DNA from: Polaromonas sp. A23
Lineage (GTDB): Bacteria; Pseudomonadota; Gammaproteobacteria; Burkholderiales; Burkholderiaceae_C
Assembly (NCBI RefSeq): GCF_002001015.1
Contig: NZ_MUNO01000010.1
Coordinates: 157,361-221,360 of the forward strand
Reading direction: 5' to 3'
Length of the DNA: 64,000 nucleotides
Shown here piece after piece: positions 8,314 through 15,733 of the stretch (within the stretch, counting starts at the first letter, position 1; each line of letters begins with the position of its first letter). Under the pieces are notes generated by a model that saw nothing but the letters and a program-made list of their open reading frames with translations, searched no databases and was not told the origin of the DNA. The position numbers were made by a program, and so were the translations under genes.

Positions 8314-10143
8314 CTACCAGCTGTCGATGAAACCGGCACCGTCGGCAGGCCGCTGGTGCATCGATTGCAATCCCCGCACCAGCCAGTCACGCGTCTGCGA
8401 CGGATCAATCACCGCGTCGATCTCCAGCGTGGTGGCCATGTTGATGGCACTGCCGCTGTCATACTGCCGGGCCACCAGCTGTTCGTAAAGGGCATCGCGT
8501 TGTGGCCCTTCTGGCTGCGCCTCCAGCTCCTTGCGGTAGCCGAGCCTGACAGCCCCTTCCAGGCCCATGGCGCCAAACTCCCCGGTCGGCCAGGCCACAG
8601 TGAACGCTGGCGCATGAAAACTGCCCGCAGTCATGGCCATGGCGCCCAGGCCGTAGCCCTTACGCAGCACGATGCTGAAAAACGGCACTCGTAAATGAGC
8701 GGCGGCAATGAACATGCGGCTCACGTGGCGCACCTGCGCCTGGGACTCGGTCTCGGGCCCCACCATGAAGCCTGGCGTATCGACCAGGCTGACAAGTGCC
8801 AGGCCATGCGCGTTGCAAAGTTGCATGAAACGCGCGGCCTTGTCGGCAGCATCGGCGTCTATGGCACCACCCAGATGCTGCGGATTGTTGGCCAGCACCC
8901 CTACAGCCCTGCCCGCGACACGGACCAGCGCGGTGTGAATGCCTTTTCCAAAACCGGTGCGCAACAAAAACACGCTACCGGGGTCGGCCATGCCATTGAT
9001 CGCAGCCAGCGTGTCGTAAACGCGCAGGCGGTTTTCGGGAACCACATCGCGCAACGCCAGCGTATCGGGCTTCGTGAAATCCTTGAGCGGGCCCTGAAAG
9101 AAAGACAGGTATTGACGTGCCGCCACAACCGCCTGGGCCTCGTCGTCCACCAGCACGTCAATCACGCCGTTGCCGTGCTGCACACTGGCCGGCCCAATCT
9201 GCTCCGGCTTGAACACCCCCAGGCCACCGCCCTCCACCATCGCCGGGCCGCCCATGCCGATGTTGCTGCCGCGCGTAGCAATGATGACATCGCAGCAACC
9301 CAGCAGCGCCGCGTTGCCTGCAAAACAGCGACCCGCAGCAATGCCGACGACCGGCACCACGCCATTGAGCCGGGCAAAACTGGCAAAGGTGCCCACATGC
9401 AACCCCGCCACAATCGGCATGTCCGTGTCGCCGGGACGACCGCCCCCGCCCTCGGCAAACAGCACCACCGGCAATTTGTTTTGCAACGCGATGCCGAGCA
9501 TGCGGTCGGTTTTCTGGTGGTTGCGCATGCCCTGCGTGCCGGCGAGCACTGTCGCGTCATAGGCCATCACCACTGCCCGGCTTGCTTCCGGGCCGAACGA
9601 TGCAGCATTGATGCTGCCAATGCCGGTGACCATGCCGTCAGCCGGCGTGTTGGCCACCAGGTCTTCCTCGCTGCGCCGGCTGCGCTGTGCGGCAACGGCC
9701 AGCGCGCCGTATTCCGTGAACGAGCCGTCATCGCAAAGGTCGGCGATGTTTTCGCGCGCGGTCCGCAAACCCAGGGCATGCCGCTTGGCCACGGCTCCGC
9801 TGCGATTCTGGTCCAGCGTGTGCGCCTGACGATCCAGCACGCGCTGCAGGTCAGGGCGAAAACCCCCGGCAGGCAATGATGGTGGAGTCGTTATGGCGGC
9901 AGTGTCAGCCAGGGCGGCAGTTGCGGGCACTGCTTCCATCTGCGCCAGCAAGGCACCTGCCTCGACCATGTCACCGGGTTCAAAAAACACTTCGCCCAGG
10001 CGTCCGGCAAAAGCTGCACGTACTTCATGCTCCATCTTCATGGCTTCAAGAACCACGAGCAGGTCGCCCGCCTGCACCAAGGCCCCAGGCGCAACCTGCC
10101 AATGAACGACTAGCGCCTGGAGAGGGGAGTGGACGGCAGGCAT
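8314..10143 (-). CDS. Acyl-CoA carboxylase: biotinyl domain fused to carboxyltransferase
   Basis: A 609-residue fusion. Residues 1-70 form a biotinyl barrel with the biotinylation motif EAMKMEH (lysine 36). Residues about 100-600 form an AccA/AccD-type carboxyltransferase with GGGGRPGDTD, oxyanion-loop glycines (GIAAGRCFAGNAALLGC) and a C-terminal VDTPGFMVGPE / LRKGYGLGAMAM half. It would transfer a carboxyl group from biotin to an acyl-CoA. No biotin carboxylase domain is present in it or nearby, so that subunit must be encoded elsewhere. The ATG at 10143 opens directly into the biotinyl fold; an in-frame TTG at 10167 is possible. The substrate (acetyl-, propionyl- or another CoA ester) is not decidable. 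Confidence 0.82.
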   Translation of the reverse strand: MPAVHSPLQALVVHWQVAPGALVQAGDLLVVLEAMKMEHEVRAAFAGRLGEVFFEPGDMVEAGALLAQMEAVPATAALADTAAITTPPSLPAGGFRPDLQRVLDRQAHTLDQNRSGAVAKRHALGLRTARENIADLCDDGSFTEYGALAVAAQRSRRSEEDLVANTPADGMVTGIGSINAASFGPEASRAVVMAYDATVLAGTQGMRNHQKTDRMLGIALQNKLPVVLFAEGGGGRPGDTDMPIVAGLHVGTFASFARLNGVVPVVGIAAGRCFAGNAALLGCCDVIIATRGSNIGMGGPAMVEGGGLGVFKPEQIGPASVQHGNGVIDVLVDDEAQAVVAARQYLSFFQGPLKDFTKPDTLALRDVVPENRLRVYDTLAAINGMADPGSVFLLRTGFGKGIHTALVRVAGRAVGVLANNPQHLGGAIDADAADKAARFMQLCNAHGLALVSLVDTPGFMVGPETESQAQVRHVSRMFIAAAHLRVPFFSIVLRKGYGLGAMAMTAGSFHAPAFTVAWPTGEFGAMGLEGAVRLGYRKELEAQPEGPQRDALYEQLVARQYDSGSAINMATTLEIDAVIDPSQTRDWLVRGLQSMHQRPADGAGFIDSW

Positions 10144-10212
10144 GCGCGCATTTTGCGCCCGCCCCAAGCGCGCTCTTCGTCAACTGGGTGACAGCCGGTG
10201 CAACGCTCCTTC

Positions 10213-10237
10213 CGGCGCGCTGCGTCGCAGCGCGCCG
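10213..10237. repeat. Perfect 11-bp inverted repeat (hairpin)
   Basis: CGGCGCGCTGC and GCAGCGCGCCG flank a 3-base loop, in the 165-bp gap between the bactofilin gene (3' end) and the carboxylase gene (5' end), both on the minus strand. There is no T-run in the minus direction beyond a short TTTT before the stem, so it is not a classic terminator. Confidence 0.6.
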
Positions 10238-10308
10238 AAAACATCGTCAACGCCTACGGACTGCAGGCCCGACCTTGAGGGGCGCACCCGCTGACCGCTG
10301 GACGGGGC

Positions 10309-10857
10309 TCAGGCGACCTGCAGGCCGCCGGGCTTGCCGATCAGCGCGGCTTTTGTATTGGCCACGGCGCCGAACAGAATCTCGCCGGCCAGCTGGCCGC
10401 CTTCTTCAATCACCAGCTTGCCGTAGCGAATTTTTCCGGTGACTTTGCCGGTGGCGTAAATCACAAGCTTCTGGCGCACCGTCAGGTTGCCATCAAACTC
10501 GCCGTGGATTTCCGCGATATCGATTTCTGCCGAGCCACGGAAGGCGCCGTGCTCAGAAATCTGAATCACGCGCGAGTCCATGGTGGCTTCGACCAGGCCT
10601 TCGACCACCAGGGTGTCGCAGTCGGTGATCTCAACGCCCTTGAGCTTGATATTGGGTCCCACCGTCAGCTTGCTGCCGCCTGCTTCACGCGGTGCGGCGC
10701 TGGAAGCACTGGCAGACTGCTGCGCGGCAACAGTGGCCACGCTCGCGGTGTTTGCCGCTGCAGGCGTGTTGGCATAAGGGTTGGGATTCGGGCTGCCATG
10801 ACGCAGGCCTGTGGGTTCGTTGTCGCGCTTGCCAAAGAACGGAGATTGCAGTGCCAT
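10309..10857 (-). CDS. Bactofilin (polymer-forming cytoskeletal protein)
   Basis: A 182-residue protein. An N-terminal disordered region rich in Ala, Ser and Pro (1-60) is followed by a right-handed beta-helix domain with regularly spaced hydrophobic strands (VEGLVEATMDSRVIQISEHG, GKVTGKIRYGKLVIEEGGQL), which is the bactofilin (DUF583) signature. Bactofilins polymerise without nucleotides and act in cell shape, stalk or pole organisation and motility. The ATG at 10857 is preceded by AAGGAA at the right spacing. No lytic-enzyme partner (for example an M23 peptidase) is adjacent, unlike many bactofilin loci. Confidence 0.88.
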   Translation of the reverse strand: MALQSPFFGKRDNEPTGLRHGSPNPNPYANTPAAANTASVATVAAQQSASASSAAPREAGGSKLTVGPNIKLKGVEITDCDTLVVEGLVEATMDSRVIQISEHGAFRGSAEIDIAEIHGEFDGNLTVRQKLVIYATGKVTGKIRYGKLVIEEGGQLAGEILFGAVANTKAALIGKPGGLQVA

Positions 10858-10951
10858 CTGGATTTCCTTCAAAAGGAACCGATGGTACGAATCCTGTTTT
10901 GAAAAGTCTCCACTGCTAATGCAAGATGAGTAACGAAATAACCTGATACAG

Positions 10952-10979
10952 ATTCAACGGAAGTGATTCAACGGAAGTG
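10952..10979. repeat. Tandem duplication of a 14-bp unit
   Basis: ATTCAACGGAAGTG occurs twice head to tail between the divergent bactofilin and binding-protein genes. It could be a duplicated regulatory site or replication slippage; there is no further evidence. Confidence 0.6.
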
Positions 10980-11052
10980 CAATTCGTCTTTGCATTTCAT
11001 CGCAAGGGGGGTGAAGCACCCATTCCTTGGGTATCCACTAGCATTGCATCCG

Positions 11053-11796
11053 ATGAACAAGACCTTCCTGCCAGAACGCATCGTTTTCGCCTATATCGAG
11101 GAACCCCCGTTCGCCTGGACGACCAGCGAGGGCGATGCCGAGGGCTGCGACGTCGATTTGGCTCGCACAGTTCTGCACACCCTGGGCGCACGCGAGGTCG
11201 TGTTGCAACCGACCACTTTCGAGCAGCTGCTGCCCGGTGTGGCCGCTGGCCGATGGCACGTCAACACGCCCCTGTTTGTGACTCCTCAAAGGGGTCAGCA
11301 AGTGGCATTCAGCCAGCCGGTGTGGGCCCTGCACGATGGCTTCATTGTGCGGGCGGGGAACCCGCTATGCCTTGACAGCTATCGCACCATTGCCAGAGTT
11401 GGGGCACGCCTGGGCGTGGTGACCGGCCAGGTTCAGCATGACGCGGCACGGCTCGCGCAAGTTTCCGCGCAGCGCATTCAGTGCTTTGCCACGCAGGCCG
11501 AGGCCGTGCAAGCACTGCGCAATGACCGTATCGACGCCTATGCCAGCACGGCCGTGGGCAACCGCATCTTCGTTGCCGGACTGGGGGACGCCACCATCGA
11601 GGCCATCGAGGCGCATGCCCCGGCGGGTCCGCCACCGGTGGGCGCGTTCTCATTTGCGCTCGAGGCGGCGACATTGCGCCAACGGTTCGATGCGGCGCTG
11701 TCGGTCTACCTGGGCAGTGCCGCCCATCGCGCCCGCATGGCCCACTATGGCCTGTCGGCCAGCGAGATTGATCCGGTGCTTCGCCCTCAGGCATGA
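11053..11796 (+). CDS. Solute-binding-protein-like (SBP_bac_3) protein without signal peptide
   Basis: A 247-residue protein with the two-lobed fold pattern of amino-acid-type periplasmic binding proteins: an opening strand IVFAYIEEPPFAW, a CDVDLARTVLHTLGA segment, a hinge region RVGARLGVVTGQ, and a C-terminal lobe ending at VYLGSAAHRARMAHYGL. Neither the ATG at 11053 nor the open frame upstream (to 10963) provides a recognisable export signal, so it may stay in the cytoplasm. No permease or ATPase genes are adjacent. The ligand and role are unknown. It stands alone, divergent from the bactofilin gene. Confidence 0.65.
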   Translation: MNKTFLPERIVFAYIEEPPFAWTTSEGDAEGCDVDLARTVLHTLGAREVVLQPTTFEQLLPGVAAGRWHVNTPLFVTPQRGQQVAFSQPVWALHDGFIVRAGNPLCLDSYRTIARVGARLGVVTGQVQHDAARLAQVSAQRIQCFATQAEAVQALRNDRIDAYASTAVGNRIFVAGLGDATIEAIEAHAPAGPPPVGAFSFALEAATLRQRFDAALSVYLGSAAHRARMAHYGLSASEIDPVLRPQA

Positions 11797-11900
11797 CATC
11801 AATCCAGTCCGCCCCGCTACGGGATCGGGGCACCTGGCGCCCACGCTCACCGGTCGCGCCGAATCCCGCCATGCATTCTTCCGCCTTGTAGACTCGCGCC

Positions 11901-12212
11901 ATGGATTACACGGTCAGGATCTTTCACAGCGAGGATGTCTCCGAAGTCGAACGTGCGGATGCAGTGCAGCGTTTCCGTTCAGCGCTTGAAGGCGCGCTGG
12001 GCGATGCCAGCCTGGTGGCTCCTGTGTACCGTGCCTACCTCCGCTTGCTGCAAATTCATGGCGACCATGCCCGGCCGTGGGACCTGGACCCGGCCGAACA
12101 ACTGCTGGCCGAGCAGTGGGAGGCCGCCGAGCTGGCGGCCACGCAAGCCGCCTTCGGCGCCGAGCGATACATGGGTGACGCCCACTTCGAACTGGACATC
12201 CCGCCGCCCTGA
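11901..12212 (+). CDS. Small acidic protein of unknown function
   Basis: A 103-residue, acidic, helix-rich soluble protein that begins MDYTVRIFHSEDVSEVERA. It has normal codon use with high third-position GC and no signal peptide, membrane helix, cysteine motif or recognisable domain. I do not recognise the family. It lies 104 bp after the binding-protein-like gene and 79 bp before the next unknown gene on the same strand, so it may belong to a loose cluster of unknowns upstream of the Crp/Fnr-like regulators. Confidence 0.6.
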   Translation: MDYTVRIFHSEDVSEVERADAVQRFRSALEGALGDASLVAPVYRAYLRLLQIHGDHARPWDLDPAEQLLAEQWEAAELAATQAAFGAERYMGDAHFELDIPPP

Positions 12213-12291
12213 GCCGCCCCTGCACCGCTCCGTTCCTGCCCGGGTGGCTTTGTGCGGATAATTATCCTGAGACATTAAAAAAGGGGAGTTC

Positions 12292-12753
12292 GTGGAGTTT
12301 GTTGTCCTGCTTGTGCTGCTTGTGCTGCTAGCGCTGCTGGGGTTGCTCGGCTGGAGGGCGTATCGCGTCTCAAGACGCAAGGCCGCGCCTCCCTCCCCGC
12401 GCCGTGCGCCAGTGGGCGACACCAGCAGCAGCACCCTGGACGACAGCGCCTACCGGGTCAGCTACGCACCGCCCGAATTTGAGTGGAGCGGCACCGTCAC
12501 CGGCTCTTTGCCGGTCAAGATACTGACCTACAAACAGTACGAGTGCCTCGAAGATGCGCGCTACGGCTTCAAGATCGTCGGCGTTCCGCCCACCGAGCGC
12601 AAACAACCACAACCCTACAAGACACGCGCCCACGGCCTGAAGACCGTCGCGTCGCTGGAAAAACACGGCTTCCTGGCCAAAGACCCCGAAGGCGGTTTTG
12701 TCATCACCGACCTGGGCCTCAATGCGCTGGAGGTCTGCAGTGTTCGGTATTGA
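12292..12753 (+). CDS. Membrane-anchored protein of unknown function
   Basis: A 153-residue protein. A leucine-rich membrane helix at residues 3-22 is followed by a basic stop-transfer stretch (YRVSRRKAAPPSPRRAP) and a cytoplasmic domain of about 100 residues. That domain includes a HGLKTVASLEKHGFLAKD segment reminiscent of a winged-helix turn, though this is weak. It starts with GTG at 12292, behind a GGGGAG ribosome-binding site. I do not recognise the family. It is followed by a 224-bp gap and the first Crp/Fnr-like gene. Confidence 0.6.
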   Translation: MEFVVLLVLLVLLALLGLLGWRAYRVSRRKAAPPSPRRAPVGDTSSSTLDDSAYRVSYAPPEFEWSGTVTGSLPVKILTYKQYECLEDARYGFKIVGVPPTERKQPQPYKTRAHGLKTVASLEKHGFLAKDPEGGFVITDLGLNALEVCSVRY

Positions 12754-12861
12754 CCTGCAGATGGCCTTACCGGGCAGCGGGTCGAACCACCGCACTCGCT
12801 GCGCCCTTCCTGCCTGAGGCATCACCCCCCGTCAGGGCAATGGCCACCCGTTTGTCGGTTT

Positions 12862-12875
12862 GTGCGATATCGTAC
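12862..12875. promoter_or_regulatory. Near-perfect dyad upstream of the first Crp/Fnr-like gene (putative operator)
   Basis: GTGCGATATCGTAC is a 14-bp palindrome with a single mismatched pair, set in a wider imperfect TTTGT...ACAAA frame, 102 bp before the start at 12978. The rest of the 224-bp gap holds nothing else recognisable. The size and symmetry suit a dimeric regulator; binding by the adjacent regulator is inference. Confidence 0.4.
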
Positions 12876-12977
12876 ATACAAAGCGTTTTGAACCGCCTAA
12901 ACTGAAAGGCTGGCCCGCGCGCCTCTGCCTCTGCCAGGGGCCTCGCTCGAAGCCAGTTCTGCTTCGGAGCTTTGTTG

Positions 12978-13694
12978 ATGGCCGTTTCCCCAGATCCTCG
13001 TGAAAACCAGTTGCTCGCCGCGCTGCCAGACGCCGAGTTCCAGCGCTGGTTGCCGCAGCTCGAATGGGTCGACATGCCGCTGGGCCAGGTGGTCTATGAA
13101 TCGGGCGGCACCCTGAGCCATGTGTATTTCCCGGCCACCTCCATCGTCTCCCTGTTGTATGTGATGGAAAACGGCGCCTCGGCCGAAATCGCCGTGGTCG
13201 GCCATGAAGGCGTGGTCGGCATCTCTCTGTTCATGGGCGGCGAATCGACACCCAGCCGGGGCGTGGTGCAAAGCGCAGGCCAGGGCTTCCGGCTCCCGGC
13301 ACACGTCATCAAGGAAGAATTCAAGCGGGCACCGGTGTTGCACCTGCTGCTGCGCTACACCCAGGCACTGATCACGCAGATGGCACAAACCGCCGTCTGC
13401 AACCGCCACCACTCGCTGGACCAGCAGTTGTGTCGCTGGCTGCTGCTGAGCCTGGATCGCCTGCAGGGCAACGAGCTGGTGATGACGCAAGAGCTGATCG
13501 CCAACATGCTCGGCGTGCGCCGCGAAGGCGTGACCGAGGGCGCACTCAAGCTGCAAAACCTCGGCCTGATTCGTTATTCGCGCGGCCGCATCACGGTGCT
13601 GGACCGGCCCGGGCTGGAAAAACGCACCTGCGAGTGTTATGCCGTGGTCAAGAAGGAATACGACCGTCTGCTCCCCGACAAGCTGGCCATCTGA
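12978..13694 (+). CDS. Crp/Fnr-family transcriptional regulator (first of a tandem pair)
   Basis: A 238-residue protein. The N-terminal cyclic-nucleotide-binding-like beta-roll covers about residues 20-115 and includes LSHVYFPATSIVSLLYVMEN and AVVGHEGVVGISLFMGG. A dimer helix (LRYTQALITQMAQTAVCNRH) leads to a Crp-type winged helix (MTQELIANMLGVRREGVTEG). The PRS-type cAMP-contact segment of true Crp is not evident, so the signal is unknown. ATG 12978 has GGAG 8 bases upstream; two TTG codons directly before it are alternatives. A paralogue follows at 13842. Confidence 0.85.
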   Translation: MAVSPDPRENQLLAALPDAEFQRWLPQLEWVDMPLGQVVYESGGTLSHVYFPATSIVSLLYVMENGASAEIAVVGHEGVVGISLFMGGESTPSRGVVQSAGQGFRLPAHVIKEEFKRAPVLHLLLRYTQALITQMAQTAVCNRHHSLDQQLCRWLLLSLDRLQGNELVMTQELIANMLGVRREGVTEGALKLQNLGLIRYSRGRITVLDRPGLEKRTCECYAVVKKEYDRLLPDKLAI

Positions 13695-13737
13695 CCTCTG
13701 TCCCGTCTGCGTGCGCTGCCTCCATATTCGGTGTGGA

Positions 13738-13748
13738 TAGATTATCTA
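13738..13748. promoter_or_regulatory. Small dyad upstream of the second Crp/Fnr-like gene (putative operator)
   Basis: TAGAT-T-ATCTA, a perfect 5+1+5 palindrome, lies 94 bp before the TTG start at 13842. Its sequence differs from the dyad ahead of the first paralogue. Confidence 0.3.
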
Positions 13749-13841
13749 GCGCATACTGGGGCACCGACTGGAACTGCATCTGTCAGTGGCGCGGCCTTGT
13801 AATTGCCCCCGTGAAGGGGCCGCAACCCACCGGAGAGCCGC

Positions 13842-14534
13842 TTGTCCGCCGTCGAAAACCACCTCCTTGAACGTCTACCCCGTCCGGACCGCTTGCGCCT
13901 GCTGGCCGCTTGCGAGCCCGTCGAACTGGTGCTGTCCGAAGTCCTGTGCGTGCCCGACCTGCCGGTCCGCCACGTGTACTTTCCCATCCGGGGCTTTATC
14001 TCGCTGGTCACGCCGGTGGACGGCAGCCCGGGCGTGGAGGTGGGCATGGTGGGGCGCGAAGGCATGCTGGGTGCGCAACTGGCGCTGGGTATCGCCACAA
14101 CGCCCTGGCGCGCGGTGGTGCAGGGCGCCGGTGGCGCCTGGCGCATCGGCACTGTTGCCTTCAAGCGCGAGCTGGCGCACAGCCCGGCGCTGCAGCGCGG
14201 CCTGAACCGCTATCTGTACGTGCTGATGGCGCAGCACGCCGCGTCTGCCGGCTGCCTGCGCTTTCACCTGACCGGCCAACGCCTGGCGCGCTGGCTGCTG
14301 ATGAGCCAGGATCGGGCCCACTCGGACAGTTTTCACGTCACTCACGAGTTTCTTGCCTACATGCTCGGCATGCGGCGCGTCGGCATCACAGCCGCTGCCA
14401 GCACGCTGCAGCGCAACGGCCTGATCGAATACCACCGGGGCGAACTCAAGGTGCTAGACCGCACAGGCCTGGAAGCCGCCGCCTGCAGCTGCTACGCCTC
14501 GGACCGGCGAACCTACGCACAATTGCTGGGCTAG
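13842..14534 (+). CDS. Crp/Fnr-family transcriptional regulator (second of a tandem pair)
   Basis: A 230-residue paralogue of the preceding protein, with the same order of parts: beta-roll with VRHVYFPIRGFISLVTPVDG and VGREGMLGAQLALG, dimer helix, then a winged helix (HVTHEFLAYMLGMRRVGITA) and a C-terminal GRELKVLDR-like wing with a cysteine pair (AAACSCYASD) also seen in the first copy (RTCECYAV). The start is TTG at 13842, supported by GGAGA five bases upstream. The two genes are 147 bp apart, with separate dyads, so they may form a regulatory pair with separate promoters. The signal is unknown. Confidence 0.83.
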   Translation: MSAVENHLLERLPRPDRLRLLAACEPVELVLSEVLCVPDLPVRHVYFPIRGFISLVTPVDGSPGVEVGMVGREGMLGAQLALGIATTPWRAVVQGAGGAWRIGTVAFKRELAHSPALQRGLNRYLYVLMAQHAASAGCLRFHLTGQRLARWLLMSQDRAHSDSFHVTHEFLAYMLGMRRVGITAAASTLQRNGLIEYHRGELKVLDRTGLEAAACSCYASDRRTYAQLLG

Positions 14535-14693
14535 CTACACGCAGAAGAAATGCGCGGTCTATGTTCGTTTGCGCATGGACAACAGATGCCCACCCGCCTA
14601 TAAGCAGTAGATAGAAAGAAACTCCGAAGTTCAAGCGGAGTCCCTCAAGGGCCGGCACAGGCCCGGCGGTTCCCATGGCAGTGAGGCTCCGAC

Positions 14694-15125
14694 ATGATCC
14701 AACCGACTCCCCAGGAAGCACAGGTAGAAAGCGCGTCCGCGATGCTTGGGGGACAGGCCATGTCTTTGCGGCGCAGGGTACCGGACGCCATGGCGAACAC
14801 AGCGGCCTTCTTGACGCGTGAAGCTGCACTCAAACTCACCGGGCACGAGCCCACTGGGGCACTTTTGCACCATGCGCGCTCAACCGACCGCCCGCTACAG
14901 CCTCCGCTCATCGCCATCGAAGACTGGGACGCCCTGTTCTGCGCAGTTCAAACACAACTGAAACACGCCGTGGGCGAACAGCTGGGCGTGCTGCCCTACA
15001 CACCCAAGCACTCGACTGAATTGGCCGCAGCCCTGGTCCAGGCGATTGTGCTGGACTGCGTCGGCGCCATGGATCAGCTCCACGCGGCGCTGAAGCTGGA
15101 ACGCAATCAACGTCCCACGACGTGA
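14694..15125 (+). CDS. Protein of unknown function
   Basis: A 143-residue soluble protein with two predicted helical segments near the C-terminus (IAIEDWDALFCAVQTQLKHA and AAALVQAIVLDCVGAMDQLH). It has no signal peptide or membrane helix and no motif that I recognise. It follows the second Crp/Fnr-like gene by 159 bp; that gap contains a small hairpin (CTCCG...CGGAG near 14625-14641) and could carry a promoter. It may belong to the regulon of the tandem regulators, as single proteins next to such regulators often do, but nothing in the sequence proves this. Confidence 0.55.
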   Translation: MIQPTPQEAQVESASAMLGGQAMSLRRRVPDAMANTAAFLTREAALKLTGHEPTGALLHHARSTDRPLQPPLIAIEDWDALFCAVQTQLKHAVGEQLGVLPYTPKHSTELAAALVQAIVLDCVGAMDQLHAALKLERNQRPTT

Positions 15126-15178
15126 CACGAGGTCTGGTGCGTCGCCGGCCTCATCATTAGCGGCCCAAAGCCTGGGGC

Positions 15179-15649
15179 TCAGGCAGCGCCTGCACAACAC
15201 CCTCGGGCCACATTCTGGGCGTTACCAAGGCTGATGTCTTTCAATATGCTGCAGTCCGGCGCGGGGCCGCCAGCGCAGGTCTGTGAGCAGGCCTGAACAA
15301 AAGCCGACAGGCTTCGCTCCAGCCGCTGCAACTCGGCCCGTTTGGTGCGCACCGCATCCAGACGCAACTGCGCGATGCTGCGCGCTTCGACGCAATCACG
15401 TTCACGGTTGGTCGACAGCGACACCAGCTCACGCGTCTCGTCTACCGAAAACCCGAAATCGCGGCACTGGCGGATCAGCGTAAGCACGCCTTCTATTTCG
15501 GCGCCATAAACCCGGTGGCCGCTGGCGCGGCGCATCGCCTGCGGAATCAGGCCCACCGATTCGTAATACCGGATGGCCGACACGTTCAGCCCCACGCGCC
15601 TGGCCAGCACGCCCATCGTCAATTCGCCGCCAATAACAATTTTTTCCAT
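15179..15649 (-). CDS. MerR-family divalent metal-responsive regulator
   Basis: A 156-residue MerR protein. The winged helix at the start (MGVLARRVGLNVSAIRYYES) is followed by the long dimerisation helix and a metal-binding loop. Cysteines fit the sensor pattern of ZntR/MerR-type members: one at the helix start (RDCVEARSIAQL, equivalent to MerR Cys82 / ZntR Cys79) and a C-x7-C loop (TCAGGPAPDC), plus a CC pair near the C-terminus. A cysteine rather than serine at the helix position points to a divalent ion (Zn, Cd, Pb or Hg) rather than Cu(I). It is divergent from a MerT-like gene, with a MerR-type promoter between. Confidence 0.85.
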   Translation of the reverse strand: MEKIVIGGELTMGVLARRVGLNVSAIRYYESVGLIPQAMRRASGHRVYGAEIEGVLTLIRQCRDFGFSVDETRELVSLSTNRERDCVEARSIAQLRLDAVRTKRAELQRLERSLSAFVQACSQTCAGGPAPDCSILKDISLGNAQNVARGCCAGAA

Positions 15650-15657
15650 TTCAGGCC

Positions 15658-15688
15658 TTGCATCTCAAGTTACTTGAGGTTTTAGAGT
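15658..15688 (+). promoter_or_regulatory. MerR-type promoter with 19-bp spacer and embedded operator
   Basis: A -35 TTGCAT (15658-15663) and a -10 TAGAGT (15683-15688) are separated by 19 bp. The spacer starts with a perfect inverted repeat CTCAAGT-T-ACTTGAG (15664-15678). An over-long 19-20 bp spacer with a central dyad is the hallmark of promoters activated by DNA untwisting by MerR-family proteins. It faces the MerT-like gene at 15734. Confidence 0.8.
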
Positions 15689-15733
15689 CAGTGTACGGGA
15701 CTCGCCCCGCATAACGCTCTGGAGATAGATCTG

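Noticed and set aside
8700..9880. Long plus-strand open frame opposite the carboxyltransferase gene (about 390 codons)
   Set aside because: It is an antisense shadow of a high-GC gene: composition is His/Arg/Gln-rich without any motif, while the minus strand shows a complete biotinyl-carboxyltransferase.
13733..13760. A tenth copy of the family 1 repeat upstream of the second Crp/Fnr-like gene
   Set aside because: Only a short palindromic ATAGATTATCTAGCGC part resembles the repeat; the CGCCC and AAGGGCTGGA blocks are absent.
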